Under the pieces are notes generated by a model, which had not been told where the DNA came from, made no database searches, and was given only the letters and a program-made list of their open reading frames with translations. From positions 1-64,000 of the forward strand of contig JAUNWI010000012.1 of the NCBI GenBank assembly GCA_030540395.1: a stretch of DNA of 64,000 nt, written 5' to 3'. This document shows, one piece after another, positions 25,988-33,911 of this stretch; the stretch's first letter is position 1; each line of letters opens with the position of its first letter. This stretch comes from Phascolarctobacterium sp. GTDB lineage: Bacteria > Bacillota > Negativicutes > Acidaminococcales > Acidaminococcaceae. The translations under genes were made by a program, and so were the position numbers.

Positions 25988-26166
25988 GGTTAATTGGGCT
26001 GTGGCGCAGTAGCACCCCTTGGTGAGCTGTAGCTGGGGCAGTCTGGTTTTACTAAAGTCGTTTATAGTAGTTTAAATGAAGTCAATAATCGCTTGGATCT
26101 ATGAGACCGGGACGAAGACGCAAAAGGGATTAGTGTGCGCATTCCGGTTAGGAATGCGCTTTTTTA
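25988..26166 (+). ncRNA. Structured leader or small RNA ahead of the pan operon
   Basis: About 180 nt run from a good promoter to an intrinsic terminator (GCGCATTCC at 26137-26145 with GGAATGCGC at 26151-26159, then T6). No ORF of note lies inside. Possible stems include CCCC/GGGG around 26016-26038, TACTA/TAGTA at 26051-26070, and GG-A-TCT/AGACC at 26096-26108, which leaves a bulged A. A conserved RNA called the pan motif, with bulged adenosines, is known before panB/panC/panD and is a candidate. A free-standing RNA of 6S size is the alternative. Confidence 0.45.
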
Positions 26167-26233
26167 ATGCAAGAGCATCAATTGCTGTTTGCCGCGCGTC
26201 TTGCCACAGGTCAGGAAGGAGAGCAAAACGGTT

Positions 26234-27091
26234 ATGAGGATTGGTATCATTGGAGGCGGCAAGGTAGGTCGCTGCTTGGCGAGCTATCTTGGCAAAGGCC
26301 TGGTAGGCATCACGGCGAATTCTCTTGAGCATTCCCGTCAGCTGGCAGCGGCTTTCGCTACGGAGCCTTGCACTAACAAAGAATTAGTGGAGCGAGCAGA
26401 GGTGCTGCTCCTGACCGTGCCGGATCGCCTAATCGGCACGGTGGCAGAGCAGCTTGCCAGTGAAGCGACAGCTATGACAGGCGCGAAGGCGCCGCTGGCG
26501 GGGAAAATTTTTCTCCATTGCAGCGGCTCCATGGGCTTAGAAGAGCTGGCGCCTTTGCAGCTGGCAGGCGCCCATGTGGGCAGCCTGCATCCGCTGCAAA
26601 GCTTCGCTGGCGGCGCGACGCAGCTAGCGGGCGTGTATATGGCGGTGGATGGTGACGAGGCTGCCTGCAAGGCAGCCACTGACCTCGCCACCGCCTTGGG
26701 CGGGCACCCGTTCCATGTGCCCGCTGCAGAGCGCGCCGCCTATCACGCCGCAGCCTGCATCTGCTCCAATTACGCCGTCGCCGTCGAGGCCCTGGCCCAG
26801 CGGCTCATGAGCCGCTGGCTGGGCGACGAAGCGGCGGCGTGGCAAGCGCTGTTGCCCTTGTTCAAGGGCACGGCGGCCAATTTGGAGCGTACTGCTTCAC
26901 CGCGCACTGTCTTGACCGGGCCCATCGCCCGTGGTGATGCCACCACGGTGGCGAAGCATTTGGCAGTGCTGCCACCTGAGCTAGTGGAAACCTATTGCTC
27001 TCTTGGGCTGGCTACGACCGAGCTAGCCCTGGCTAATGGCACTATTGACAAAGAAGAAGCTGCCAAGCTTGTGCAGCTGCTCAAGCGTTGA
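26234..27091 (+). CDS. Rossmann-like/DUF2520 reductase, possible ketopantoate reductase
   Basis: A 285-aa NAD(P)-binding protein (MRIGIIGGGKVGRCLASYL) with a Rossmann N-half and a helical DUF2520 C-half (HAAACICSNYAVAVEALAQ). Its place as first gene before panB, panC and panD suggests it supplies the ketopantoate-reducing step; classical PanE is not seen here. PanG-type alternative ketopantoate reductases are known, though I cannot confirm membership. GC content is visibly higher than in the neighbours (GCGGCGGCG-rich stretches at 26700-26880). AAGGAG lies 12 bases upstream, a slightly long spacing. Confidence 0.65.
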   Translation: MRIGIIGGGKVGRCLASYLGKGLVGITANSLEHSRQLAAAFATEPCTNKELVERAEVLLLTVPDRLIGTVAEQLASEATAMTGAKAPLAGKIFLHCSGSMGLEELAPLQLAGAHVGSLHPLQSFAGGATQLAGVYMAVDGDEAACKAATDLATALGGHPFHVPAAERAAYHAAACICSNYAVAVEALAQRLMSRWLGDEAAAWQALLPLFKGTAANLERTASPRTVLTGPIARGDATTVAKHLAVLPPELVETYCSLGLATTELALANGTIDKEEAAKLVQLLKR

Positions 27092-27135
27092 CCGTCTAAA
27101 GAGACTCAACGCACCAATTTGTCGGAGGTAAAAAA

Positions 27136-27975
27136 ATGGCAACAAAAAATGTTACTGTAGCAACCATCAAGGAAATGAAACAAAAGGGCGAACCCATCGT
27201 TATGATCACCGCTTATGATGTGGCCATGGCACGCAATGTAAATGAAGCAGGCGTGGACATGATTTTGGTGGGCGATTCCCTGGGAAATGTGGTTTTAGGC
27301 TATAACTCCACTGTGCCTGTAACCATGGACGAAATGATTCATCATACTAAGGCTGTTATGCGTGGCAACAGCACGGCGCTGGTAGTAGGCGATATGCCCT
27401 TCATGAGCTATCAGGCCAGCGAAATTGATGCAATGTACAATGCAGCACGCTTCCTGAAGGAAACTGGCTGCACCGCAGTTAAGCTGGAGGGTGGCGCTGA
27501 GGTTGCTCCCCTTGTTAAAAAGCTGACCACTGCTGGTATTCCCGTGTGCGCTCACATTGGTCTGACTCCCCAATCTGTAAATCAGCTGGGTGGCTTCAAG
27601 GTGCAGGGCAAGGATATTGAGGCAGCACAAAAAATGATTGAGGATGCCAAAGCCTTGGAAGCAGCAGGCGCCTTTGCTTGCGTGCTGGAATGCGTTCCTG
27701 CTAAATTAGCTGCCAAGGTAACCGCAGAGCTGAAGACCATGGCTACCATCGGTATTGGCGCCGGTAATGGCTGTGACGGCCAAGTGCTGGTATGCAACGA
27801 CCTTTTAGGTGTATCCACTGGCTTCTGCCCTAAATTCGTGAAAAAGTATGCAAATCTCCACGATATCACTGTAGAGGCAGTGAAGGCTTATATTGCTGAA
27901 TGCAAGGATAGAAGCTTCCCGGCAGAGGAGCATACCTTTAAGATAGATGATTCCGTATTAGATAAGTTATATTAA
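27136..27975 (+). CDS. panB: 3-Methyl-2-oxobutanoate hydroxymethyltransferase
   Basis: A 279-aa TIM-barrel enzyme adding a hydroxymethyl group from 5,10-methylene-THF to ketoisovalerate to give ketopantoate. Motifs include MITAYDVAMARNVNEAGVD, LVGDSLGNVVLGY (Mg2+-binding Asp), GDMPFMSY, HIGLTPQ and the catalytic Glu in FACVLECVP. GGAGG lies ahead of the ATG. Its substrate comes from the ilv pathway encoded at 3.6-6.7 kb. Confidence 0.96.
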   Translation: MATKNVTVATIKEMKQKGEPIVMITAYDVAMARNVNEAGVDMILVGDSLGNVVLGYNSTVPVTMDEMIHHTKAVMRGNSTALVVGDMPFMSYQASEIDAMYNAARFLKETGCTAVKLEGGAEVAPLVKKLTTAGIPVCAHIGLTPQSVNQLGGFKVQGKDIEAAQKMIEDAKALEAAGAFACVLECVPAKLAAKVTAELKTMATIGIGAGNGCDGQVLVCNDLLGVSTGFCPKFVKKYANLHDITVEAVKAYIAECKDRSFPAEEHTFKIDDSVLDKLY

Positions 27976-28022
27976 GACACTTGGAAAAGCTCTTTGAAGA
28001 AGAAAAAGTGAGGGATTCTGTT

Positions 28023-28877
28023 ATGAAATTAGTACACACTGTTGCTGAGCTGCGCGAAGAGGTGGCACAAGCCAAGGCTCAAGGCTTGACCATCGGCCTT
28101 GTACCCACCATGGGTGCATTGCATGAGGGCCATGCTTCCTTGATTGCTGCTGCTAATAAAGAAAACGATTTTGTAGTAGTGAGCGTTTTTGTTAACCCCA
28201 CTCAATTTGGTCCTAACGAGGATTTGGATGCTTATCCCCGTACCCTGGAGGCTGACTGCAAGCTGGCCGAAAAGATGGGTGCCAACGTGGTTTTCGCTCC
28301 TTCTCCTAAGGAAATGTATCCCAGCTCTGATGATACTTGGGTTGAGGTAACCGGTGACATCACTAAGGTTTTATGCGGTCGCACCCGCCCCATCCACTTC
28401 CGTGGCGTAACCACCGTCGTAACCAAGCTCTTTAATTTGGCACAGCCTGACCGCGCTTATTTTGGTCAAAAGGATGCACAACAGGTTGAGGTTTTGAAGC
28501 GTATGGTGAAGGATTTGTTCTTCCCCCTGCAGCTGCGTGTTATGCCCATCATTCGCGAAGCAGATGGACTGGCGAAGAGCTCTCGTAACACCTATTTGAG
28601 TGCAGAAGAGCACACTGCAGCATTGGTTTTGAGCCGCAGCTTGAAGGCCGCCAAGGCTATGTACGAGGCTGGTGAGCGTGATGCAGCTAAAATTACTGCT
28701 GCCGTAACCGCTGATATTGAAAAAGAGCCTATGAGCAATATCGACTATGTAGAAATTTATGCATTGCCGGGCTTGGAGCCCGTTGCTAACCCCATGGTTG
28801 GCAGCAATCTGTTGGCTGTAGCAGTAAAATTTGGTACCACTCGTTTGATTGATAATGTTGTTTTGGAGGAGAAATAA
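28023..28877 (+). CDS. panC: Pantothenate synthetase
   Basis: A 284-aa ligase joining pantoate and beta-alanine with ATP. It has the nucleotidyl-transfer motif [22 protein letters not shown], and [13 protein letters not shown], the KMSKS-like loop. The ATG at 28023 follows GAGGGATT; an in-frame start at 27981 would have no ribosome site. Its stop overlaps the panD start by one base (TAATG). Confidence 0.96.
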   Translation: MKLVHTVAELREEVAQAKAQGLTIGLVPTMGALHEGHASLIAAANKENDFVVVSVFVNPTQFGPNEDLDAYPRTLEADCKLAEKMGANVVFAPSPKEMYPSSDDTWVEVTGDITKVLCGRTRPIHFRGVTTVVTKLFNLAQPDRAYFGQKDAQQVEVLKRMVKDLFFPLQLRVMPIIREADGLAKSSRNTYLSAEEHTAALVLSRSLKAAKAMYEAGERDAAKITAAVTADIEKEPMSNIDYVEIYALPGLEPVANPMVGSNLLAVAVKFGTTRLIDNVVLEEK

Positions 28878-29260
28878 TGCTTTATAATATGTTTCATGGT
28901 AAAATTCATCGCGCAACTGTAACCGAAGCTAACCTGGAATACATGGGTAGCATCACCATTGATAGCCATCTGTTGGAGCTGTCCGGCATTCTGCCCGGCG
29001 AACGCGTACAAATCGTGGATAACAACAATGGCAATCGTCTGGAAACCTATGTTATCGCAGGCGAATATGATAGCGGTGTTATTTGCCTCAACGGCGCTGC
29101 TGCTCGCAAGGTATTGGTTGGCGATACTGTTATCATCATTGGCTATGCTATGATGGATGAAAAGGAAGCTAAAACCTTTGAGCCCAAGGTAGTTATGGTT
29201 GATGAAAAGAACCGCCCCATCAACGTGCGTGGTACCGAAAAGGAACGTGAAATCGGCTAA
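28877..29260 (+). CDS. panD: Aspartate 1-decarboxylase
   Basis: A 127-aa pyruvoyl enzyme making beta-alanine from aspartate. The self-cleavage site is Gly-Ser in EYMGSITID near residues 24-25, which yields the pyruvoyl chain. The hydrophobic [16 protein letters not shown] block near the C-terminus is typical. Its start overlaps the panC stop, so with panB and panC it forms a coupled operon. Confidence 0.96.
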   Translation: MLYNMFHGKIHRATVTEANLEYMGSITIDSHLLELSGILPGERVQIVDNNNGNRLETYVIAGEYDSGVICLNGAAARKVLVGDTVIIIGYAMMDEKEAKTFEPKVVMVDEKNRPINVRGTEKEREIG

Positions 29261-29325
29261 GTCTTGATAGGAGTGCAGGGGTGTTGCACTAAAGCAGCTC
29301 CTTTGACTTGATGCTAGCTAAACAA

Positions 29326-29371
29326 AACAGGCTTACTTACTACTTTCGTAGCAGGTAAGCCTGTTATTTTT
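29326..29371. terminator. Terminator after panD
   Basis: AACAGGCTTACTT pairs with AGGTAAGCCTGTT (one wobble) with an inner CTAC-TTTC-GTAG cap, then ATTTTTT. Left-flank A residues may let it serve the convergent gene too. Confidence 0.9.
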
Positions 29372-29403
29372 TGTCTATTTATAGCGCTAAGCGCATTAGA
29401 ATT

Positions 29404-29835
29404 TTATAGCTTTACATCCAAGGAAGCGGCAACGCCTACGCCCTGAATGCGGTTGACGTTCTTGTAGTCTACTCTGTCAACGGGGATCAAAATTTTAGCT
29501 CTGATGCCGAGAATGGTTTGCTCGATAATCAAAGCAGCCTTTACCTGGTCCACCTTTTCTTGGGGACCGCTGACCTGGGCCGCGCCGGCACGACTGCCGT
29601 CACCCACGGAGATAATGGGCACTACCTTGGTGGCGTCAGTGGTGCTGACTCCGTATTTTGCAGTAACCTTATTAATGCCATCGTTCAGCGGACCAGCCGT
29701 AGCATCTACAGCATAGCCAATGGCACCGCCCTTTAAAATCTTTCCCAAATAACCGCCTGCTTGGACCGTGGTCATACCATTACCTAAAACAAAGCCAGCG
29801 ATTAAAGCGCCAACAATCCACTTTTTACCATTCAT
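29404..29835 (-). CDS. Secreted protein of unknown function, 143 aa
   Basis: The ATG at 29835 follows AAGGAGG. Residues 1-26 form a signal peptide ending TTVQA, so it is exported. The mature part begins GGYLGKILKGGAIGYAVDA, a glycine-rich stretch, and continues with alternating hydrophobic beta-like segments (KVVPIISVGD, AALIIEQTILGIRAKILIPVDRV). No cysteines occur and I recognise no family. It stands alone, transcribed toward panD. Confidence 0.65.
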   Translation of the reverse strand: MNGKKWIVGALIAGFVLGNGMTTVQAGGYLGKILKGGAIGYAVDATAGPLNDGINKVTAKYGVSTTDATKVVPIISVGDGSRAGAAQVSGPQEKVDQVKAALIIEQTILGIRAKILIPVDRVDYKNVNRIQGVGVAASLDVKL

Positions 29836-29968
29836 GTTTGCAACCTCCTTCAGCTTAGAGCTTATTCATAGTACTATTATTCTACAAGTGTAGCCAAAAG
29901 CCTTGCGAAGGTTTTGTGAAATTATCATGAAGCGCTATTTGGCGAGTGCTTTATTTTTATAAGGGGGC

Positions 29969-30256
29969 TTATTTAGTAGCAATCATAAGACCGCTTTCTT
30001 GGATGCGCAGGGGCACCTTAATTATCTGGCCGGGATAAATATGACCGGCATCCAGCTTGTTGGCCTTAGTAATACGCTCCATAACCAGACGCACATCCTC
30101 CTTGCCTTCAGCATGGCGGCAGGCAATATCCCACAGAGTGTCGCCTTGAGCGACTGTTACGCTGTAATCACGATAAACGGGGATCGCTGCAAACAAATCA
30201 CCAGCACCTGCATAAATAGCACAAGCAAATGCGATTGCATATAAAATACCTTTCAT
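29969..30256 (-). CDS. Small exported LysM-domain protein
   Basis: A 95-aa protein from the ATG at 30256, eight bases after AGGTGG. A signal peptide covers about 25 residues (GILYAIAFACAIYAGAGDLFAA). One LysM motif follows: YSVTVAQGDTLWDIACRH...NKLDAGHIYPGQIIKVP. LysM binds glycan strands, so it probably sits on peptidoglycan in the periplasm. With no enzyme domain attached it may be structural or an adaptor. A strong promoter lies upstream. Confidence 0.8.
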   Translation of the reverse strand: MKGILYAIAFACAIYAGAGDLFAAIPVYRDYSVTVAQGDTLWDIACRHAEGKEDVRLVMERITKANKLDAGHIYPGQIIKVPLRIQESGLMIATK

Positions 30257-30292
30257 ATCTATCACCACCTAAATGAATTTCTGTTTGATTAT

Positions 30293-30321
30293 ATGATAAT
30301 ACTAGTGGTGAATTTTGTCAA
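30293..30321 (-). promoter_or_regulatory. Promoter of the LysM gene
   Basis: Perfect TTGACA (30316-30321, minus strand) and TATCAT (30293-30298) with a 17-bp spacer. Confidence 0.8.
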
Positions 30322-30391
30322 TAGATTTTAGAATTAATGTTTGTTTAATCAAAATAAATACGAACAATTAAAATCAACATCTGGGGTGCTT

Positions 30392-30426
30392 CACAATTTG
30401 TTCGCACTAAAAATTGTGGCGAACAA
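30392..30426. other. Interlocked inverted repeats with pseudoknot potential
   Basis: CACAATTT (30392-30399) is complementary to AAATTGTG (30411-30418). TTGTTCGC (30398-30405) is complementary to GCGAACAA (30419-30426). The order a-b-a'-b' is that of an H-type pseudoknot, or of two overlapping operators. It lies in the gap between the LysM gene and the terminator at 30464-30492. Confidence 0.4.
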
Positions 30427-30463
30427 GCTAGGAGAGACTATTTTTTGCTAAAAAATTTTTTTC

Positions 30464-30492
30464 AAAAAAATTACCGAAGCTCGCGCTTCGGT
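30464..30492 (-). terminator. Terminator after the 112-aa gene
   Basis: ACCGAAGC-TCGC-GCTTCGGT, with the minus strand running on into AATTTTTTT. Confidence 0.9.
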
Positions 30493-30501
30493 AAGATTTG
30501 G

Positions 30502-30840
30502 TTAGTTTTTATTCTTTTTTACTTCTTCTAGCTTGTTTTTCATCCAGTCGATCATGGCCAGCTTGCCAAAATCATGCCAGGTTTCACATTCGCTGTTTTT
30601 AGCGATGTAGGCGTTCCACTTTTCTTGATTAACGTTTTCGACCTCCATCAGGTTCATGATGCCAAAGCCGCTGCGCCAAATCATATCGTCCATGGAAGTA
30701 AATTTGCTGTTTTCCTGCAAAAATTTCGGATTGAACAGCTCCTGGAAGGTGATTCTGCTCATCATCTGACCAAGCTCCTTGTCAGAGGTGAATTTTGCCA
30801 TATAGCCTTTAAAGGTTTTATCTAATTCCTTGTGATTCAT
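30502..30840 (-). CDS. Hypothetical protein, 112 aa
   Basis: The ATG at 30840 is eight bases from GGAGG. The product is soluble, helical and charged (MNHKELDKTFKGYMAKFTSD...), ending in a lysine-rich tail EEVKKNKN. It has several Met and Trp residues (DDMIWRSGFGIMNLMEVENV) and one Cys. No family recognised. It is a single-gene unit with its own terminator. Confidence 0.65.
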   Translation of the reverse strand: MNHKELDKTFKGYMAKFTSDKELGQMMSRITFQELFNPKFLQENSKFTSMDDMIWRSGFGIMNLMEVENVNQEKWNAYIAKNSECETWHDFGKLAMIDWMKNKLEEVKKNKN

Positions 30841-31031
30841 GCTGGTGCCTCCAAAAGATAGTATAGCACTATTTTAACACAAAACACCGCTCTGTGTCAG
30901 CACTCTTTAGCATTTATTTAGTCTTGGCAGCTTGCAAATTATCTTTAACAAAGGTATGTATGGGGTGAGAAAGGATTAAATTCCTAGTGAAATCATAGTA
31001 AAATAGTGTAAACAGAAAGGTTGTAACGTGC

Positions 31032-31136
31032 ATGAGAATTTCTACCAAATGACGCTATGCCCTGCGGCGGAGTATAGTGTGGGGGATTTTGCGGGTGGAT
31101 GAGGAGGCTATTAACGCTGCCTGCGAAGCGCTGTAA
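31032..31136 (+). pseudogene. Relic of an Rrf2-family (IscR/CymR-type) regulator
   Basis: The reading frame from ATG 31032 gives MRISTK, a TGA where Gly is expected, then RYALR. MRISTKGRYALR is the classic N-terminus of Rrf2 repressors. The middle, about 300 bp, is gone. The rest resembles the family's C-terminal SVGDIL...LEG region in mixed frames (EYSVGD then ILRVDEEAINAACEAL) before TAA at 31134-31136. The gene is clearly dead. The remainder of the 370-bp gap shows nothing else certain. Confidence 0.65.
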
Positions 31137-31164
31137 TTTAGAAACCAAAAGCAATAAGAGCAAC

Positions 31165-31213
31165 AATAAAGCACACTACTGTAACAATTGAGCTAACGGC
31201 AGTGTGCTTTATT
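31165..31213 (-). terminator. Terminator of the DUF4143 ATPase gene
   Basis: AATAAAGCACACT near 31166-31178 pairs with AGTGTGCTTTATT (31201-31213), directly at the stop codon. The minus strand continues GTTGC after T-rich bases, so strength is moderate. Confidence 0.55.
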
Positions 31214-32427
31214 TACTTCCACTCCTCCGCCAAGAGGAAATCACGAATATTATAATGTCTAATGCCGTTTTGGCTCATGTCTAGCTCATCCATAGATACA
31301 ACATACTTGGGAAAATTATCCTGAATGCTGTTGTAAACACCGAATTCACGCTGTATGGTTTCTTCTGAAGCGAGCAAATAGGTAACTTGTACATATAGCT
31401 TCGCTTCTTGCTTATGGCAGATAAAATCAATTTCTTTCTCACCATATTTTCCGACAGTGACTGTATAACCGCGACGAATAAGCTCGAGATAGACGATATT
31501 CTCCAAGGTGAGATTGATTTGCCTCATATTGCCACCAAAGACTGCCTCACGAATGCCATGATCGGCAAGATAATACTTTTCGTTAGAAGCAAGGATTTGC
31601 TTGCCTTGTAAATCTTCACGCTTAACCTGATATAATAAATAAGCTTCGCAGCAGTATTTGATGTAATTCATGATGGTTTCTGGAGCTACAGTACGGCGTT
31701 CACTTTTTAAAAACTTTGCTACAGATGTTGCTGAAAAAGTATTTCCTACATTGGCCATCACATAAGTAATGATACGCTCTAGCAAATCCACATCACGGAT
31801 TTTGTTGCGCTTGACAATATCTTTTAGCTGTACTGAATTGAATAGGTCTTGAAGATACTGTTTAGAGGGACCATCTTCATACATGATGTTTGCTAAATAA
31901 GGCATGCCACCAGCTAGGAGATACTTTTGAAAGCATTTAGCAATAGACTCATCTGAAGCAAGTGGTTTATATAATTCCAGAAATTCGGCAAAGGAAAATG
32001 GATAGATAATAAATTCTACGTAGCGTCCACCCAGATAGGTAGCAAGCTCACCTGATAATAGCTTAGCATTAGAGCCAGTAATATAGATATCACAATCTAG
32101 TGCAACACGGAAAGAATTAATGCATTTCTCCCAGTCCTCTACTTCTTGGATTTCATCAAAAAATAGATAAACCTTGCCATCGATACCTGCTGCTCTCTTA
32201 GTAATTTCATCATGCAAAGCTTTTGCTGTCTGCAAATGTGCATAATTCATATTCTCAAAATTGATAGATATAAACTGGGCTTGATTGATGCCGTTTTCCT
32301 GAAGCTCTTGTTTTATAAGCTCCAGCATGACGGACTTACCGCAGCGCCTAATACCAGTCATAACCTTTATTAAATCCGTACCGATAAATGGACGGATGCG
32401 TTTCATATACAGTTCGCGTTTAATCAT
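31213..32427 (-). CDS. AAA-type ATPase with DUF4143 domain
   Basis: A 404-aa ATP-binding protein. Walker A is GIRRCGKS at residues 25-32; Walker B is VYLFFDE at 86-92; a sensor-like ITGSN follows at 116-120. The C-terminal half (about 200-370) is the DUF4143 module, with IDFICHKQEAKLYVQVTYLL resembling a nuclease-fold strand. Such proteins are common, variable accessory genes in bacteria, with no settled function. AAAGGAGG precedes the ATG at 32427. Three regularly spaced palindromic sites lie upstream, suggesting tight repression. Confidence 0.85.
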   Translation of the reverse strand: MIKRELYMKRIRPFIGTDLIKVMTGIRRCGKSVMLELIKQELQENGINQAQFISINFENMNYAHLQTAKALHDEITKRAAGIDGKVYLFFDEIQEVEDWEKCINSFRVALDCDIYITGSNAKLLSGELATYLGGRYVEFIIYPFSFAEFLELYKPLASDESIAKCFQKYLLAGGMPYLANIMYEDGPSKQYLQDLFNSVQLKDIVKRNKIRDVDLLERIITYVMANVGNTFSATSVAKFLKSERRTVAPETIMNYIKYCCEAYLLYQVKREDLQGKQILASNEKYYLADHGIREAVFGGNMRQINLTLENIVYLELIRRGYTVTVGKYGEKEIDFICHKQEAKLYVQVTYLLASEETIQREFGVYNSIQDNFPKYVVSMDELDMSQNGIRHYNIRDFLLAEEWK

Positions 32428-32469
32428 GAAAGAAGTGCCTCCTTTCTGTTCCTACGCCAAGTATAACAC

Positions 32470-32565
32470 TTTTATAACTGAAAAACAACAAGAAAAGCAG
32501 ATTTTATCAGTTACAACTGACAAAAAACATCTAAAACACGATTTTATCAGTTATAACTGATAAAA
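32470..32565. promoter_or_regulatory. Array of three operator-like sites before the DUF4143 ATPase
   Basis: Site 3 (32542-32565) is a perfect 24-bp palindrome, half-site TTTTATCAGTTA. Site 2 (32502-32525) is the same with two changes. Site 1, centred at 32474/32475, keeps only the half nearest site 2 (TAACTGAAAAA). Centres are 39 and 40 bp apart. On the minus strand site 1 overlaps the region just upstream of a TATACT -10 box. Confidence 0.65.
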
Positions 32566-32577
32566 TTTCCCGGTAAA

Positions 32578-32611
32578 AAGCTTTGTCAGCCGTAATTGAC
32601 TGACAAAGCTT
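32578..32611. other. Perfect 12-bp inverted repeat
   Basis: AAGCTTTGTCAG (32578-32589) and CTGACAAAGCTT (32600-32611). On the minus strand it is followed by TTTTTACC, so it could terminate leftward transcription into the operator array. No minus-strand gene lies to its right before 33 kb. Confidence 0.5.
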
Positions 32612-32697
32612 GCAGATTAATATACTATTTTATTTGCTAGCGCATTTTGAGAAGCTCTAAGGCGCACTTTTCTAATTGATAGGCCGCCACTTTTCTC

Positions 32698-32726
32698 TTG
32701 CCAAATTTTAGAGAACGTATTACAAT
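32698..32726 (+). promoter_or_regulatory. Promoter of the 76-aa gene
   Basis: TTGCCA at 32698-32703 and TACAAT at 32721-32726, 17 bp apart. Confidence 0.6.
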
Positions 32727-32764
32727 CATAACAAACATTAATTCTAAAGAAAGGTGTAGCGTTT

Positions 32765-32995
32765 GTGTCAAAGGTTAATTTAGACATTTTAGTTGAACAC
32801 AAGGCTGATGGAAAAGTACTGCCAAAGATGATTTTGTGGCCTGATGGGCGCAAATTTGAAATCGATAGGGTGCTGGATGTGCGTAAAGCACCTGCTTTGA
32901 AGGCGGGAGGAATCGGTACCCGCTACCTGTGCAGGATTTGTGGGCAGGAGCGGGCTATTTTTGAGGTGAGAGGACTGTGGTTTGTGGAGGTGTGA
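32765..32995 (+). CDS. Hypothetical protein, 76 aa, with CxxC
   Basis: It starts with GTG at 32765, eight bases after AAAGGTG, behind a good promoter. The product has LPKMILWPDGRKFEIDRVLD in its middle and a single CRICG near the C-terminus, followed by QERAIFEVRGLWFVEV. It looks like a small beta-rich protein that might bind zinc. No function known. Confidence 0.65.
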   Translation: MSKVNLDILVEHKADGKVLPKMILWPDGRKFEIDRVLDVRKAPALKAGGIGTRYLCRICGQERAIFEVRGLWFVEV

Positions 32996-33058
32996 CTCCG
33001 GACAGAAATTATCCTTTCCGGTATAATTGATTTAGATTATATCGGGAGGGATTTTTTT

Positions 33059-33250
33059 ATGGTTTTTACGTATGAAAATGGCCGAGAAGTGGATTGTATT
33101 TTTCATTGTGCTATGCTGCAAGGCTACACTACTATGACTGCTTGTGAGCATTTTTGCAAACGCTATTATCGATGTGATAATATTGCGATAGCGAATGATG
33201 AGATCGAGGAGTGGGAGGAAAGTTTCCTTGGCTTTGCTATAAAGTTGTAA
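33059..33250 (+). CDS. Hypothetical protein, 63 aa
   Basis: The ATG at 33059 follows GGGAGG. Five cysteines occur in 63 residues (VDCIFHCAML, ACEHFCKRYYRC), with an acidic C-terminal part (DEIEEWEESF). A TATAAT-like element (near 33023) lies upstream. It is unrecognised; the cysteine pattern hints at metal binding. Confidence 0.5.
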   Translation: MVFTYENGREVDCIFHCAMLQGYTTMTACEHFCKRYYRCDNIAIANDEIEEWEESFLGFAIKL

Positions 33251-33327
33251 GGCAGACGGTACGCTTAGGGATGTAAATAATTTAAATTTCGGTGTATAAT
33301 AGATTTATCATGAAGGGAGCGAGTAAA

Positions 33328-33735
33328 TTGAAGCATTATGAAGTTGTAGCTGCTATTATCGAGCATGAGGGGAAAATTCTCTGCATGCAGCGTAATAAAG
33401 GTAAATTTGATTATGTAAGTTATAAATATGAATTTCCTGGTGGTAAGGTTGAGGCTGGGGAAGAAAACCATACAGCACTTGAGCGAGAGCTGCGGGAAGA
33501 AATGGACATGCATATCACTATTTCTGAACAGGACTATTTTATGACTATCAATCATACTTATCCAGATTTTGCCATCACTATGCACTGTTATTTATGTAAA
33601 TTGGCTCATCCTAAATTTGTTATGAAAGAGCACATAGATGCCAAATGGATGCTGCCAGACGAAATGCATACTTTGGATTGGGCACCAGCCGATTACCCCA
33701 TATTGGAAAAGATTGTTGCATACTATCGCAAATAA
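33328..33735 (+). CDS. Nudix hydrolase, MutT-like (8-oxo-dGTP diphosphatase type)
   Basis: A 135-aa Nudix protein. The box reads GGKVEAGEENHTALERELRE then EM, fitting Gx5Ex7REUxEE. The opening KHYEVVAAIIEHEGKILCMQR is the usual first strand of MutT-type enzymes that clear oxidised nucleotides. I chose the TTG at 33328, eight bases after GGGAG; ATGs at 33292 and 33310 lack ribosome sites. The substrate is not proven by sequence. Confidence 0.85.
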   Translation: MKHYEVVAAIIEHEGKILCMQRNKGKFDYVSYKYEFPGGKVEAGEENHTALERELREEMDMHITISEQDYFMTINHTYPDFAITMHCYLCKLAHPKFVMKEHIDAKWMLPDEMHTLDWAPADYPILEKIVAYYRK

Positions 33736-33911
33736 TAGTGGCTTTTGCGCTTGCCAATGAGAATGAAATGAAAGACTTTTATACTTTCTTCTTAAAGTAT
33801 AGAAAGGGAAAAAGAAAACCACAAGACCCTTTCGGCAACATTGAGAGTTCTGTGTTTGGCTACAAACGGATTTTAGGTGAGTGAACTTGTCTTGCAAAGA
33901 GGTGTACATAA

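Noticed and set aside
26205-26235. ACAGGTCAGGAAGGAG resembles the conserved core of SRP RNA.
   Set aside because: It lies after a terminator, has no flanking complementary arms, and serves as the ribosome site of the DUF2520 gene.
33768-33884. A 38-codon frame starting MKDFYTFFLKYRKGK, vaguely like the YozE family.
   Set aside because: No ribosome site, too short for YozE, and only local similarity; not supportable as a gene.
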